A stretch of DNA of 64,000 nucleotides. It comes from Mariniphaga sp041684965 (lineage in GTDB: Bacteria > Bacteroidota > Bacteroidia > Bacteroidales > Prolixibacteraceae). Below are positions 56,642-64,000 of the stretch, one piece after another; within the stretch, counting starts at the first letter, position 1; the number at the start of each line of letters is the position of its first letter. The stretch covers positions 1 to 64,000 of the forward strand of contig JAWLGR010000008.1 of the NCBI GenBank assembly GCA_041684965.1, in the 5' to 3' direction. The translations under genes and the position numbers were made by a program. Under the pieces are notes generated by a model. That model worked only from the letters and a program-made list of their open reading frames with translations, did no database searches and was not told where the DNA came from.

Positions 56642-58621
56642 TTATGGCATAAATCGTAATCCGGTTACTGCCTCAATATTGCCTTTTTCTCCTGTAACGG
56701 CATAAAGTTTTTCTCCGGTTAAAATAAGTGAAGTAAATGGTTGCAGATAAAAAGTTTCAGGCACAGGTTTCCCATCCAGGTATTTTGCAGCAGCTCCATT
56801 TAACTTTAAAGCCACCTTCAATTTAGAAGTATTGAAAAATATTTTATGCGATTCCGAAGCCTCCAATTCCAATTCAACGTAATCAGAATTCATATCTTGT
56901 TCTAAAAGTTTTTGCCATTCAAAAAAAGTTAAATACTTGTCTTCCCGAAACACAGGCAACGATTTAAAAGGGATTACATATTTATTTTGATTAAACATTA
57001 AATTGTATGTACCCAATCGTGCGAATAATTGTCGTGGCTCATAATCGTCAGTATCTGACACCAGAAAGACCAGGTTATGGGCGATTACTGATGGTTCTCC
57101 CTTGAATCTGTGACAGAAAAAACCGTACCGGGCATTGTAGATAGTATTTGATTTAACTGTTATATTTCCGATTTCATGGAGTTTAATTCCCGCATCGGTG
57201 GCATTAATGATCGTATTGTGCTCAACCGTGACATTCTGTGCAGTCCGGTCTATATAGATTCCTTCAGCCAAACCACGTTTTGCAATATATCCTTCAGGAT
57301 TTCCCACTGAATTCAGGATTATGTTGTTATGAATATAACCTCCGGAACCACTGGTATTAGTATAAATTGCGCCACCGTCATCTTTATACAGGCAGCTGTT
57401 TTTTATAAAATTGTACCGTATAACAGAGGCTCCTCTGTAAAATAATCCGTTGTAATTTGAATTTTCGATTACATTGTACTCTATGACATTATTTTTTCCT
57501 GAAATTTCAGCTCCGGTACCACCATTTGAAGCGGTTGTTCCTTTCAGCCCGATTTCTTTAAAAACGGCTGTTTCCTGAATGTGATTTTCTGATATTACTG
57601 AATTGTCAATGGTTAGCGACATGCCACCAGCATTTGCTCTGGTGACTGTATTTGCGGTTATGGAGCAATTACCGGCTTTCTTACCCAGAATTCCGTATCG
57701 CTCAGGATGGGATATGAAATTGTTTCGTATTACAATCTGGGAGGATTCTTCCAATGTTATTCCATTTTCACTTTGTTCCCGGATTTTAAAACCTTCAACA
57801 ACCACATGGCTGGAATTTCCTATAGTAATTCCATTTGAATGAACCGATGCAGTTACCAGCAGGTCTGAAGGATTGTCGCTATCCGGAGCCCATAAATACA
57901 ATAATTTAGTATCCTCATCATAAAACCATTCACCGGGCTGAGTAAGAAAATCCAGATTATTCATTAAAAAAAATCCTTCCCCGCGACCCAAATCCCTTTC
58001 AGGAGGCGTATCAAGGCTCAAGATTTGTGAATCAGAAGCAATCACATCTCTTAAAACGCCATGCCAGTAAATAGTTCTTCCGTACCATTTGGTACCGGTG
58101 TAATCCATGTTCCTGTTTAAAGCTGCCGAAATAAAGGTAGTTTCATTAATTACTGAATCAACAAAAACATAACCTTCATCGGGAAAGCGGGCAGGGCGAA
58201 TTCTTAAATCATTTATAAAAACCTGCCCCACCCTGTTATCAACAGAAGCTTTATAGATGTTCCCTGTGTAGGAAGTCCATCCTGTAATTGTTTCTGAGCC
58301 ATTTATTTCCGGACTCTTACCTGTACCATACGAACTAAAAACAACCGGTTTACCAGATGTACCTATAGCATTCAATTTCAATGTACCGTTCCAGACATCT
58401 CCCTTTTTAAAAAAAACTGTATCACCAGGTTGAAATTTAAAGTTACTTACTTTTTCCAATGAATGCCAGGATTGTGAAAGAGACATTCCACTGTTTGAAT
58501 CATTGCCTTCATTACTCACATAGTAATTGGTTGCATTACCCGTAAAATTAAATACAACAATCAACAGAATACCCAGAATAACTATTTCTCTTTTCTTTAA
58601 CAAATTTTCCGGTTTCACCAT
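56642..58621 (-). CDS. Secreted right-handed parallel beta-helix protein
   Basis: About 659 residues from MVKPENLLKKREIVILG at 58621 (ATGs at 58636 and 58654 are alternatives). After a signal segment ending near NFTGNAT, the mature part starts YYVSNEGNDSNSG and has the YHWHG-like core of pectate-lyase-type proteins, with PbH1 repeats through the middle (IVIRNNFISHPERYGILG, VIEYNVIENSNYNGLFYRG, VEHNTIINATDAGIKLHE). The fold is used by polysaccharide lyases and glycosidases of this size; family and catalytic residues cannot be assigned by eye. Last gene of the glycan cluster. Confidence 0.82.
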   Translation of the reverse strand: MVKPENLLKKREIVILGILLIVVFNFTGNATNYYVSNEGNDSNSGMSLSQSWHSLEKVSNFKFQPGDTVFFKKGDVWNGTLKLNAIGTSGKPVVFSSYGTGKSPEINGSETITGWTSYTGNIYKASVDNRVGQVFINDLRIRPARFPDEGYVFVDSVINETTFISAALNRNMDYTGTKWYGRTIYWHGVLRDVIASDSQILSLDTPPERDLGRGEGFFLMNNLDFLTQPGEWFYDEDTKLLYLWAPDSDNPSDLLVTASVHSNGITIGNSSHVVVEGFKIREQSENGITLEESSQIVIRNNFISHPERYGILGKKAGNCSITANTVTRANAGGMSLTIDNSVISENHIQETAVFKEIGLKGTTASNGGTGAEISGKNNVIEYNVIENSNYNGLFYRGASVIRYNFIKNSCLYKDDGGAIYTNTSGSGGYIHNNIILNSVGNPEGYIAKRGLAEGIYIDRTAQNVTVEHNTIINATDAGIKLHEIGNITVKSNTIYNARYGFFCHRFKGEPSVIAHNLVFLVSDTDDYEPRQLFARLGTYNLMFNQNKYVIPFKSLPVFREDKYLTFFEWQKLLEQDMNSDYVELELEASESHKIFFNTSKLKVALKLNGAAAKYLDGKPVPETFYLQPFTSLILTGEKLYAVTGEKGNIEAVTGLRFMP

Positions 58622-58692
58622 CTTTAAAATTCTCATGTAACAATATGTCAGCATTGGCTTTTAACCCTTTCAGATTCTTTTCTGGCTTACCT

Positions 58693-60444
58693 TTATTTTT
58701 CCAGAACTATTTCCTTAAGTCTGAATGCTTCAGCACCTTTTATTTCCGGAAATTCCAGTTTAATATGATGATTTCCCGGTGTCAGGTATACGGTTCCGAC
58801 AGCTACAATATTTTCTGATCCCAATCTGCCTTCAATCTTTTTGCCATTAACAGTCACAACATACCTGCTATCTATACCAGGATCTGATCCTATAAGTTTT
58901 ATCTGGTAATCTCCTTCTTCTTCAGCAGTAAAGTAATAATTGATATTTGTCCAGATTTGCTTCCAGTTAATAAAAGCTGTTTTATTGGTGGCAACATCAT
59001 GCTCAAGGTATCCTTTTATAGTACCAATTGAGGTTATTTCTGCGTTATGTACAGGCATTCTTATTAAACCGGGAGTTTCAGGTAAAATATAATCCTGCTT
59101 TTCTATATCTACAGCACCATTAAGTTCCAGGGCAACAACCGTAGCGGATTCACTTAGTGGTCGTTCAGGAAGATGAATTAACACATCGTTACCTGACCGT
59201 TCATATCTTACTGATTTGTTTTTGTCGGCCAGGAAATATACTTTATTAATATCGGACTTTATCCCGGGCAATCTGAGAATCTGGTCATCAGGCCACTCAA
59301 ATGCATGGATATAAATTACATTGTCCTTGACAGTACTTTTCCCATAAAAAGGCAACAAATTAAAATGACCGGCTTCCGTACCATAAATTGCCTCTCCATT
59401 TACTTTCAGCCAATCACCAATTGCCTGAAGACGAACAATATCCTCTCCCCTGATTGTACCATCCGGTTTAGGCCCTACATTTAAAAGTAAATTTCCACCT
59501 TTACTTACCACCGACACAAGAGTTTGAATTAAACCGGTTACTGTATGAAACTGGGTTTCGTATTGATTATAACCCCACGCATGGAATTGTGTTGCATTGC
59601 AGGCTTCCCAGGGAGCGAGCGTTCCATCGGGTTTCAACAACTGTGAAGTAGGAGTTGAGCGTTCCGGCGTAAGAAAATCACCAAAAAATTTATCCGGATT
59701 ATCAAGCCTTATATTTTTAGGAAAGATCCGGTTGTTATGAAGCATTTCCGGTTTCAGGCTTTTCAGATAATTGGATATTTCATAAGAATGTATTTCCTCG
59801 AGTGTATGCTGTGAAGTACCGTCGAACCAGATAACATAAGGATCGTATTGGGTTACCAATTCTTTCAGCTGACCTTTAACGTACTCCATATACCGGTCAA
59901 GGTTTGGAGAGTCGGCATGTTTGGAAGGTGCTTTTTCAAGGCCTTCAAAACGGTCTGCCCAGCTACCGGGTTGTATATAATCGGGATGATACCACTCGCG
60001 TATTGAATAATACAGTCCTAAAGGAATGTCGTATTTATCACTGGAAGCTTTTATCATTCCTATAATATCCTTTCCATAAGCATTATTTATAATGCTGTAG
60101 TTGGTCAGGTCAGTATCAAACATACAAAAACCATCGTGATGTTTTGAAGTAACTACCATGTATTTCATACCGGCATCCTGAGCCAGTTCAAACCAGTCAT
60201 CGGGATTGAAGGTAACAGGATTAAACCGGTCAATGTATTTTTGATATTCATCTATTGACATTTTATAATTTGCCCTTGCCCACTCATTCCTTCCAATTTC
60301 AGCATAAGCTCCCCAGTGGACAAACATTCCAAATTTTACATCTCTGAACCATTCCATTGTCTGCTCTTTTGTCTGCGCGTGAGTTTCTTTAGAAAAAGAG
60401 AAAACACTAAGAAACAGACCTACATAAATAATAATTGATTTCAT
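58693..60444 (-). CDS. Alpha-L-fucosidase, GH29
   Basis: Exported enzyme that releases alpha-linked L-fucose. The 583-residue protein has a signal peptide (ending THAQ) and a GH29 catalytic barrel: RDVKFGMFVHWGAYAE at 34-49, TSKHHDGFCMFDTDLTNYS at 99-117, GLYYSIREWYHPDY at 143-156, and VIWFDGT at 204-210 with the nucleophile Asp208. The C-terminal part is a beta-sandwich carbohydrate-binding domain (about 470-583). It lies between the beta-helix and TIM-barrel genes in one strand run, so the substrate of the cluster probably contains fucose. Confidence 0.94.
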   Translation of the reverse strand: MKSIIIYVGLFLSVFSFSKETHAQTKEQTMEWFRDVKFGMFVHWGAYAEIGRNEWARANYKMSIDEYQKYIDRFNPVTFNPDDWFELAQDAGMKYMVVTSKHHDGFCMFDTDLTNYSIINNAYGKDIIGMIKASSDKYDIPLGLYYSIREWYHPDYIQPGSWADRFEGLEKAPSKHADSPNLDRYMEYVKGQLKELVTQYDPYVIWFDGTSQHTLEEIHSYEISNYLKSLKPEMLHNNRIFPKNIRLDNPDKFFGDFLTPERSTPTSQLLKPDGTLAPWEACNATQFHAWGYNQYETQFHTVTGLIQTLVSVVSKGGNLLLNVGPKPDGTIRGEDIVRLQAIGDWLKVNGEAIYGTEAGHFNLLPFYGKSTVKDNVIYIHAFEWPDDQILRLPGIKSDINKVYFLADKNKSVRYERSGNDVLIHLPERPLSESATVVALELNGAVDIEKQDYILPETPGLIRMPVHNAEITSIGTIKGYLEHDVATNKTAFINWKQIWTNINYYFTAEEEGDYQIKLIGSDPGIDSRYVVTVNGKKIEGRLGSENIVAVGTVYLTPGNHHIKLEFPEIKGAEAFRLKEIVLEK

Positions 60445-60495
60445 GCAATTTCTATTAACTGATTTTACTTTTATAAATTCGAATTTACAACTTAT

Positions 60496-61992
60496 TTATT
60501 CCCTACCTTCCTTTTCAAAAGGCAGAACAACTGCCACACAATGACTTATACCCGGTGTTTCGACAGAAATCCACACACCTCCCTGAAACGTCTTTTTTTC
60601 ATCGAGCCATCTGTTTTCTGATATATCCAGCCACTGCAACTGCCATTTTCCACCCGCATTGGACAGGTCCAGCACAACGGCTCCTTCTCCAGGAAAATAA
60701 ATTCCATATTGTTTTCTTTCTTCAGCAATACAGTATGCTTCATTTTCAGAACGCTCTGCCAGCAAATCATTATTTGGTTCGCAAATAAAAATATCCAACG
60801 CTTCAGTAAATTTTCGCGCACTTGCAATATTTGTCTGAGCCTGTTGATGAAGACCCAATCCATGCATGCTAAGTTTATAATGGTTTTCCGGTCCACCCTC
60901 CAGTGGATGTGGTCTGTGAAACCTTGCACTGGCACAGCCTCCCATAATTATACGCCAGAATCGCTGCGGTCCGTTTATGTGTGGTTCGCCCTCTTCCCTG
61001 CTGTAAATTTTTATGTTATTCATTGGCCGGACACCATTATCTTTCAATATACCTCTTACCTCCTGAATGCGATCCCAGTGAAGCTGACCGGTTGCAACAT
61101 TTTGTGAATTGTTTTGTGAAATATCAACGAAAGTATAAATAGCGGGATTTTGATAGATAAAAGCATGATCGGTTTCGGTGATATCATTTATTCGGCGCAT
61201 ATCAGTTGTATATATCTCCTTTCCACTTTTACGGGCTTTTTCTCTGATATAGCGAATCCAGTAATCACCGAAAGCCAGTTCTTCTCCACTTTCATTTTGC
61301 ATACAATACAGCACATTTGGGTATTCAAATGCGATGGACAATAATTTATCAACATAGGCCTCCTGATAAGCAAGAATAAGTTGGTTGTTATCCAAATCAG
61401 GAACTGTTTTATAAAACGGATGTCCGCTGGGGTTTTCTCCGGGTCGGTAATTAACTTCTGTAGGTAATCCGGATTCCTCTGCAGTATAATTGATATTATT
61501 ATCGGGGTTAAATGGGTTTTTAGACCAGCCTCCCAAAGATTGATGGTCCTCCATATGGTCCCATGCATCAAACAATTCTATTTGAACAATGATATCACGT
61601 TTATTAGTCAGTTTTAAGAAATTATCCAGGCGTTGCCAGTATTCTCCGTTAAATTTTGACAGATCAAATTTTCCGTTATTTTGAGAAAATGCGAACACAT
61701 TTCCTTCGTTTCGGTGGCTCATCGTATTACGGACATAATTTCCGCCACTGGCGGCCAGTTTATCCAGATGCTCTTCCAGACCAACAGGATGATTAAAGAG
61801 ATTATCCTGCCATGTGCCGCCTAGTAAAAGAACCGGATTACCTTTATACTGCCAGTAAAAAGGGTTTTCAACATAAGGCCTGATCGGATTACCATCATCT
61901 GTATTTTCTACTGCTCCTGAACAGGAGAATAGAACCATTGAAATTAATAAGATGCCAGCAGGAACACTGTATATTATATTAAACTTATGCAT
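60496..61992 (-). CDS. Lipoprotein with TIM-barrel glycosidase look
   Basis: A 498-residue surface or periplasmic lipoprotein: hydrophobic signal and LFSC with Cys24. The mature part begins NPFYWQYKGNPVLLLGGTWQDNLF and has the order of strands of a GH-A clan barrel, including VRNTMSHRN, IIVQIELFDAWDH and LYCMQNESGEELAF at about 228-241, where the Asn-Glu pair would be the acid/base position. The C-terminal region (GKWQLQWLDISENRW) looks like a small beta-sandwich. This type resembles DUF4038-like putative glycosidases, but I cannot name its family. Sits between GH29 and the GH109-like gene. Confidence 0.75.
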   Translation of the reverse strand: MHKFNIIYSVPAGILLISMVLFSCSGAVENTDDGNPIRPYVENPFYWQYKGNPVLLLGGTWQDNLFNHPVGLEEHLDKLAASGGNYVRNTMSHRNEGNVFAFSQNNGKFDLSKFNGEYWQRLDNFLKLTNKRDIIVQIELFDAWDHMEDHQSLGGWSKNPFNPDNNINYTAEESGLPTEVNYRPGENPSGHPFYKTVPDLDNNQLILAYQEAYVDKLLSIAFEYPNVLYCMQNESGEELAFGDYWIRYIREKARKSGKEIYTTDMRRINDITETDHAFIYQNPAIYTFVDISQNNSQNVATGQLHWDRIQEVRGILKDNGVRPMNNIKIYSREEGEPHINGPQRFWRIIMGGCASARFHRPHPLEGGPENHYKLSMHGLGLHQQAQTNIASARKFTEALDIFICEPNNDLLAERSENEAYCIAEERKQYGIYFPGEGAVVLDLSNAGGKWQLQWLDISENRWLDEKKTFQGGVWISVETPGISHCVAVVLPFEKEGRE

Positions 61993-62015
61993 ACATTATT
62001 TTTTTTATCTTGCAC

Positions 62016-63428
62016 TCAACCAATTCCTAATCTATTAATATCAACAGGGATATTCGTTTTCCAGGCACCATTTGTAAAATCGGGCACATCGATAGAATTG
62101 GAGCGGTTTGCTACCGACCATTCACTTAATGGTGCAATAACACTCCACAATGCAGCATCATAAACATCCTGGTCTAACGGAATACCATTGCGCAGGCAGT
62201 CAATTAATCTCCAGTCCATGATAAAATCCATTCCACCATGTCCGCCAACTTTTTTAGCCATTTCTCCAATTAACTTCACCATTCGTGGTGTATATTTTTC
62301 TTCAGCGGCTTTCATCTCAGCCTCATTGAACCAGTCATGACCTTTTGAAAGCCTTCCCGGAAGCGGGTATTGCTGAGCGATTCCTTCTGTGCCGCTAACC
62401 AGGTGAATTCTGGATTTGGGCCGCGTGGTTTTAATATCGTGCTGGATAAGTATTGTTTTCCCCTTATTTGTTTTAACAATCGAGGTATTCATATTTCCCC
62501 CATAGGTGTCGGTAGCAAATTCCCTGTAGAAATCATCCTGCTTTGCCAGTTCTGCTGCTTTCCTTCCGAAATCAAAATCATTTCCTGACATGGAGGTAAG
62601 GTACTCCATTTTATCGCCTCTGTTTATATTCAGTATCTGACACACCGGCCCCAGCCCATGTGTTGGATAAAGGCTTCCATTTCTGGTCTGGTTTTCCCTC
62701 AATCGCCACATATCAGAATAGTACTCCTTATCGAAGTTGTGCCATTTCAAATCGTGAATATAGGCTCCCTCCACATGCAGCACTTCACCAAAGAAACCTT
62801 GCCGGGCCATATTAAGAGTTAGAAGTTCAAAGAACCCATAACATACATTTTCAAGCATCATGCAATACTTCCTTGTTCTTTCGGAAGTTTCAACCAACTG
62901 CCAGGCTTCTTCCACCGTTACTGCAGCAGGAATTTCAGTTGCTGCATGTTTGTCATTTTCCATGGCATAAACCGCCATAGGTGTATGTAAATGCCATGGT
63001 GTGCATATATATACCAGATCGATATCAGGATTTTCACATAATTTCTTCCACGAATGCTCATCGGCACCGTATTCCTTAGCTGGTTTTTGACCTTTTTTCT
63101 CAAGTATTTTTTGAGCCTTTGCAATACGATCGGGATCTTTATCAGATAAAGCAACAATATCAGCTCCTTCTATATTTGGAAACCGTTCAACCGCCATTGT
63201 TCCACGTACACCCAGCCCAATAATACCAATACGCACTGTATCAAGCTTAGGCGCTACAAAACCACACATATTAAACTGCCGGGAATGTTTGGTTTCAGCA
63301 GCTTTTTTAACAGAAGCAAGGGATGAATTATCTGTTCCGGTATTTTTATAGGATGATAATCCTCCTGCAACAAGACCCGTCCCTGCAACTCCTGCAACCT
63401 GAAAAAACTTTCTTCTGTTTGTCTTCAT
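62016..63428 (-). CDS. GH109-type NAD-dependent glycosidase/oxidoreductase
   Basis: A 470-residue Gfo/Idh/MocA-fold protein with a twin-arginine-type signal (NRRKFFQVAGVAGTGLVAGG). The NAD-binding fold shows VRIGIIGLGVRGTMAVE, and the C-terminal domain has RNGSLYPTHGLGPVCQILNINRGD and GGHGGMDFIMDWRLIDCLRNG. These are features of GH109, which cleaves alpha-N-acetylgalactosamine or other sugars through an oxidised intermediate with bound NAD. Many sister proteins have other substrates, so the GalNAc specificity is only a possibility. Same strand, 23 bp before the lipoprotein gene. Confidence 0.85.
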   Translation of the reverse strand: MKTNRRKFFQVAGVAGTGLVAGGLSSYKNTGTDNSSLASVKKAAETKHSRQFNMCGFVAPKLDTVRIGIIGLGVRGTMAVERFPNIEGADIVALSDKDPDRIAKAQKILEKKGQKPAKEYGADEHSWKKLCENPDIDLVYICTPWHLHTPMAVYAMENDKHAATEIPAAVTVEEAWQLVETSERTRKYCMMLENVCYGFFELLTLNMARQGFFGEVLHVEGAYIHDLKWHNFDKEYYSDMWRLRENQTRNGSLYPTHGLGPVCQILNINRGDKMEYLTSMSGNDFDFGRKAAELAKQDDFYREFATDTYGGNMNTSIVKTNKGKTILIQHDIKTTRPKSRIHLVSGTEGIAQQYPLPGRLSKGHDWFNEAEMKAAEEKYTPRMVKLIGEMAKKVGGHGGMDFIMDWRLIDCLRNGIPLDQDVYDAALWSVIAPLSEWSVANRSNSIDVPDFTNGAWKTNIPVDINRLGIG

Positions 63429-63440
63429 GAAAAGATATTC

Positions 63441-64000
63441 TTATTTAAAAGTTGATATAATTAATTTTGTTATTCCTCCCGGAGATCCATCGGATGATTG
63501 AACTACCTTAAGATTTTTTTGCTTTAAATACTTATTTGCCTCTGCTAAACTGGTATTGCCTAATTCATTGACAGGATCAATCCACAACTGTTGTTTCGAG
63601 GCGTTTAATGCTGCCAAATCAGGAATATCAAAATCCTTCAGAGCTCCGGGCACCCAAAAGTAACCCCACACGTTGTTGTAATATTTATTTTCGAGTAAAG
63701 GCATATAGGAAGGCAATGTACCAACAGTTACGATGTTATTAATTCTATCATCGTAAACAGCAGCAACTAAAGCCCACAATCCGCCGAGTCCCTCTCCGAC
63801 TGTTATAATTCTCCGGTTACTCAAATCCTCCCTTGATTTTAAAAAATCGATGCCGCGTATAATGTCACGGGTACGCATTCCAAGGGTGGTTTGTCCAAAT
63901 TCAGCACTTTGAATTGCCAGGTCATCATGTACCCGCAGCAATGGAGTATAGCCGGTAAACTGATTTGAGGAAAAAGAAGGCGTCGGACTTGTTTCACCTG
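63441..64000 (-). CDS. Alpha/beta hydrolase-fold protein (5' end outside window)
   Basis: Partial gene: the frame is open to the window edge, with the visible part reading GYTPLLRVHDDLAIQ... to the stop at 63441, so the start lies right of the window. The C-terminal half of an alpha/beta hydrolase is seen: TRDIIRGIDFLKSREDLSNRRI, then VGEGLGGLWALVAAVYD and PGALKDFDIPDLAAL. The nucleophile elbow reads GEGLG, with Gly in place of the usual Ser. Resembles acetyl-xylan-esterase or dienelactone-hydrolase-like proteins of polysaccharide loci. Ends 12 bp before the GH109-type gene. Confidence 0.75.
   Translation of the reverse strand, partial: GETSPTPSFSSNQFTGYTPLLRVHDDLAIQSAEFGQTTLGMRTRDIIRGIDFLKSREDLSNRRIITVGEGLGGLWALVAAVYDDRINNIVTVGTLPSYMPLLENKYYNNVWGYFWVPGALKDFDIPDLAALNASKQQLWIDPVNELGNTSLAEANKYLKQKNLKVVQSSDGSPGGITKLIISTFK

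Overview
The window reads as a chromosomal segment of a Bacteroidota bacterium, probably a marine or sediment member of the Bacteroidales/Marinilabiliales type; the phylum is a confident inference, the order is not. The reasons are AT-rich spacers without clear Shine-Dalgarno sequences, families typical of the phylum (DUF6266, DUF6448, SMUG2-type glycosylase, 7-TM AraC regulators), a secreted-glycosidase cluster, and a Bacteroidota-type extracellular contractile injection system (eCIS). No tRNA, rRNA, CRISPR array, transposase or integron was seen.

Layout. 1-5.7 kb: fumarase (fumC), a secreted GH43-like protein, a GH13 alpha-glucosidase and a 5' remnant of treZ. 5.8-13.8 kb: small accessory genes (DUF6448 protein, AraC-type regulator, SRPBCC and DUF1801 proteins, SMUG2-like glycosylase), an MFS transporter and an MscS channel. 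14.1-24.8 kb: housekeeping genes pckA, xerD, aroQ, pyk, lolA-like, ftsK, and the arcC / ornithine carbamoyltransferase pair. 25.6-51.7 kb: a minus-strand run that is a complete-looking eCIS (Afp/PVC/MAC-like phage-tail device), followed on its 3' side by a URO-D family gene. 52.5-56.3 kb: a methyltransferase, a DUF6266 gene and decayed genes (truncated leucine-rich-repeat gene, DUF6266 remnant). 56.6-64.0 kb: a minus-strand glycan-degradation cluster (parallel beta-helix protein, GH29 fucosidase, TIM-barrel lipoprotein, GH109-type oxidoreductase, alpha/beta hydrolase cut by the window end).

The eCIS is the centrepiece. In transcription order it has a DUF4255/Afp16-type cap protein, an unassigned 291-residue protein, one sheath, two tube proteins, a DUF5908 peptide, a LysM adaptor, a VgrG-like spike, a PAAR tip, a gp25-like protein, two large baseplate proteins, a 1422-residue PKD-domain protein, a tape-measure protein, a cargo segment, and an AAA+ ATPase. 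The cargo segment encodes a short DUF4157-leader protein, a 59-residue orphan, and an 851-residue DUF4157 protein with 71-residue repeats and a second zinc-protease motif near its C-terminus. A lipoprotein gene overlaps the end of that gene and is a candidate immunity or anchoring partner. Nearly all genes overlap or are separated by a few bases, suggesting one long transcript.

A second, less expected signal is a family of three intergenic arrays (about 219-306, 25242-25340 and 54443-54552). Each is built from 11-bp units arranged in opposite orientation on either side of a centre, so the whole forms a helically phased quasi-palindrome. I do not recognise it as a named element.
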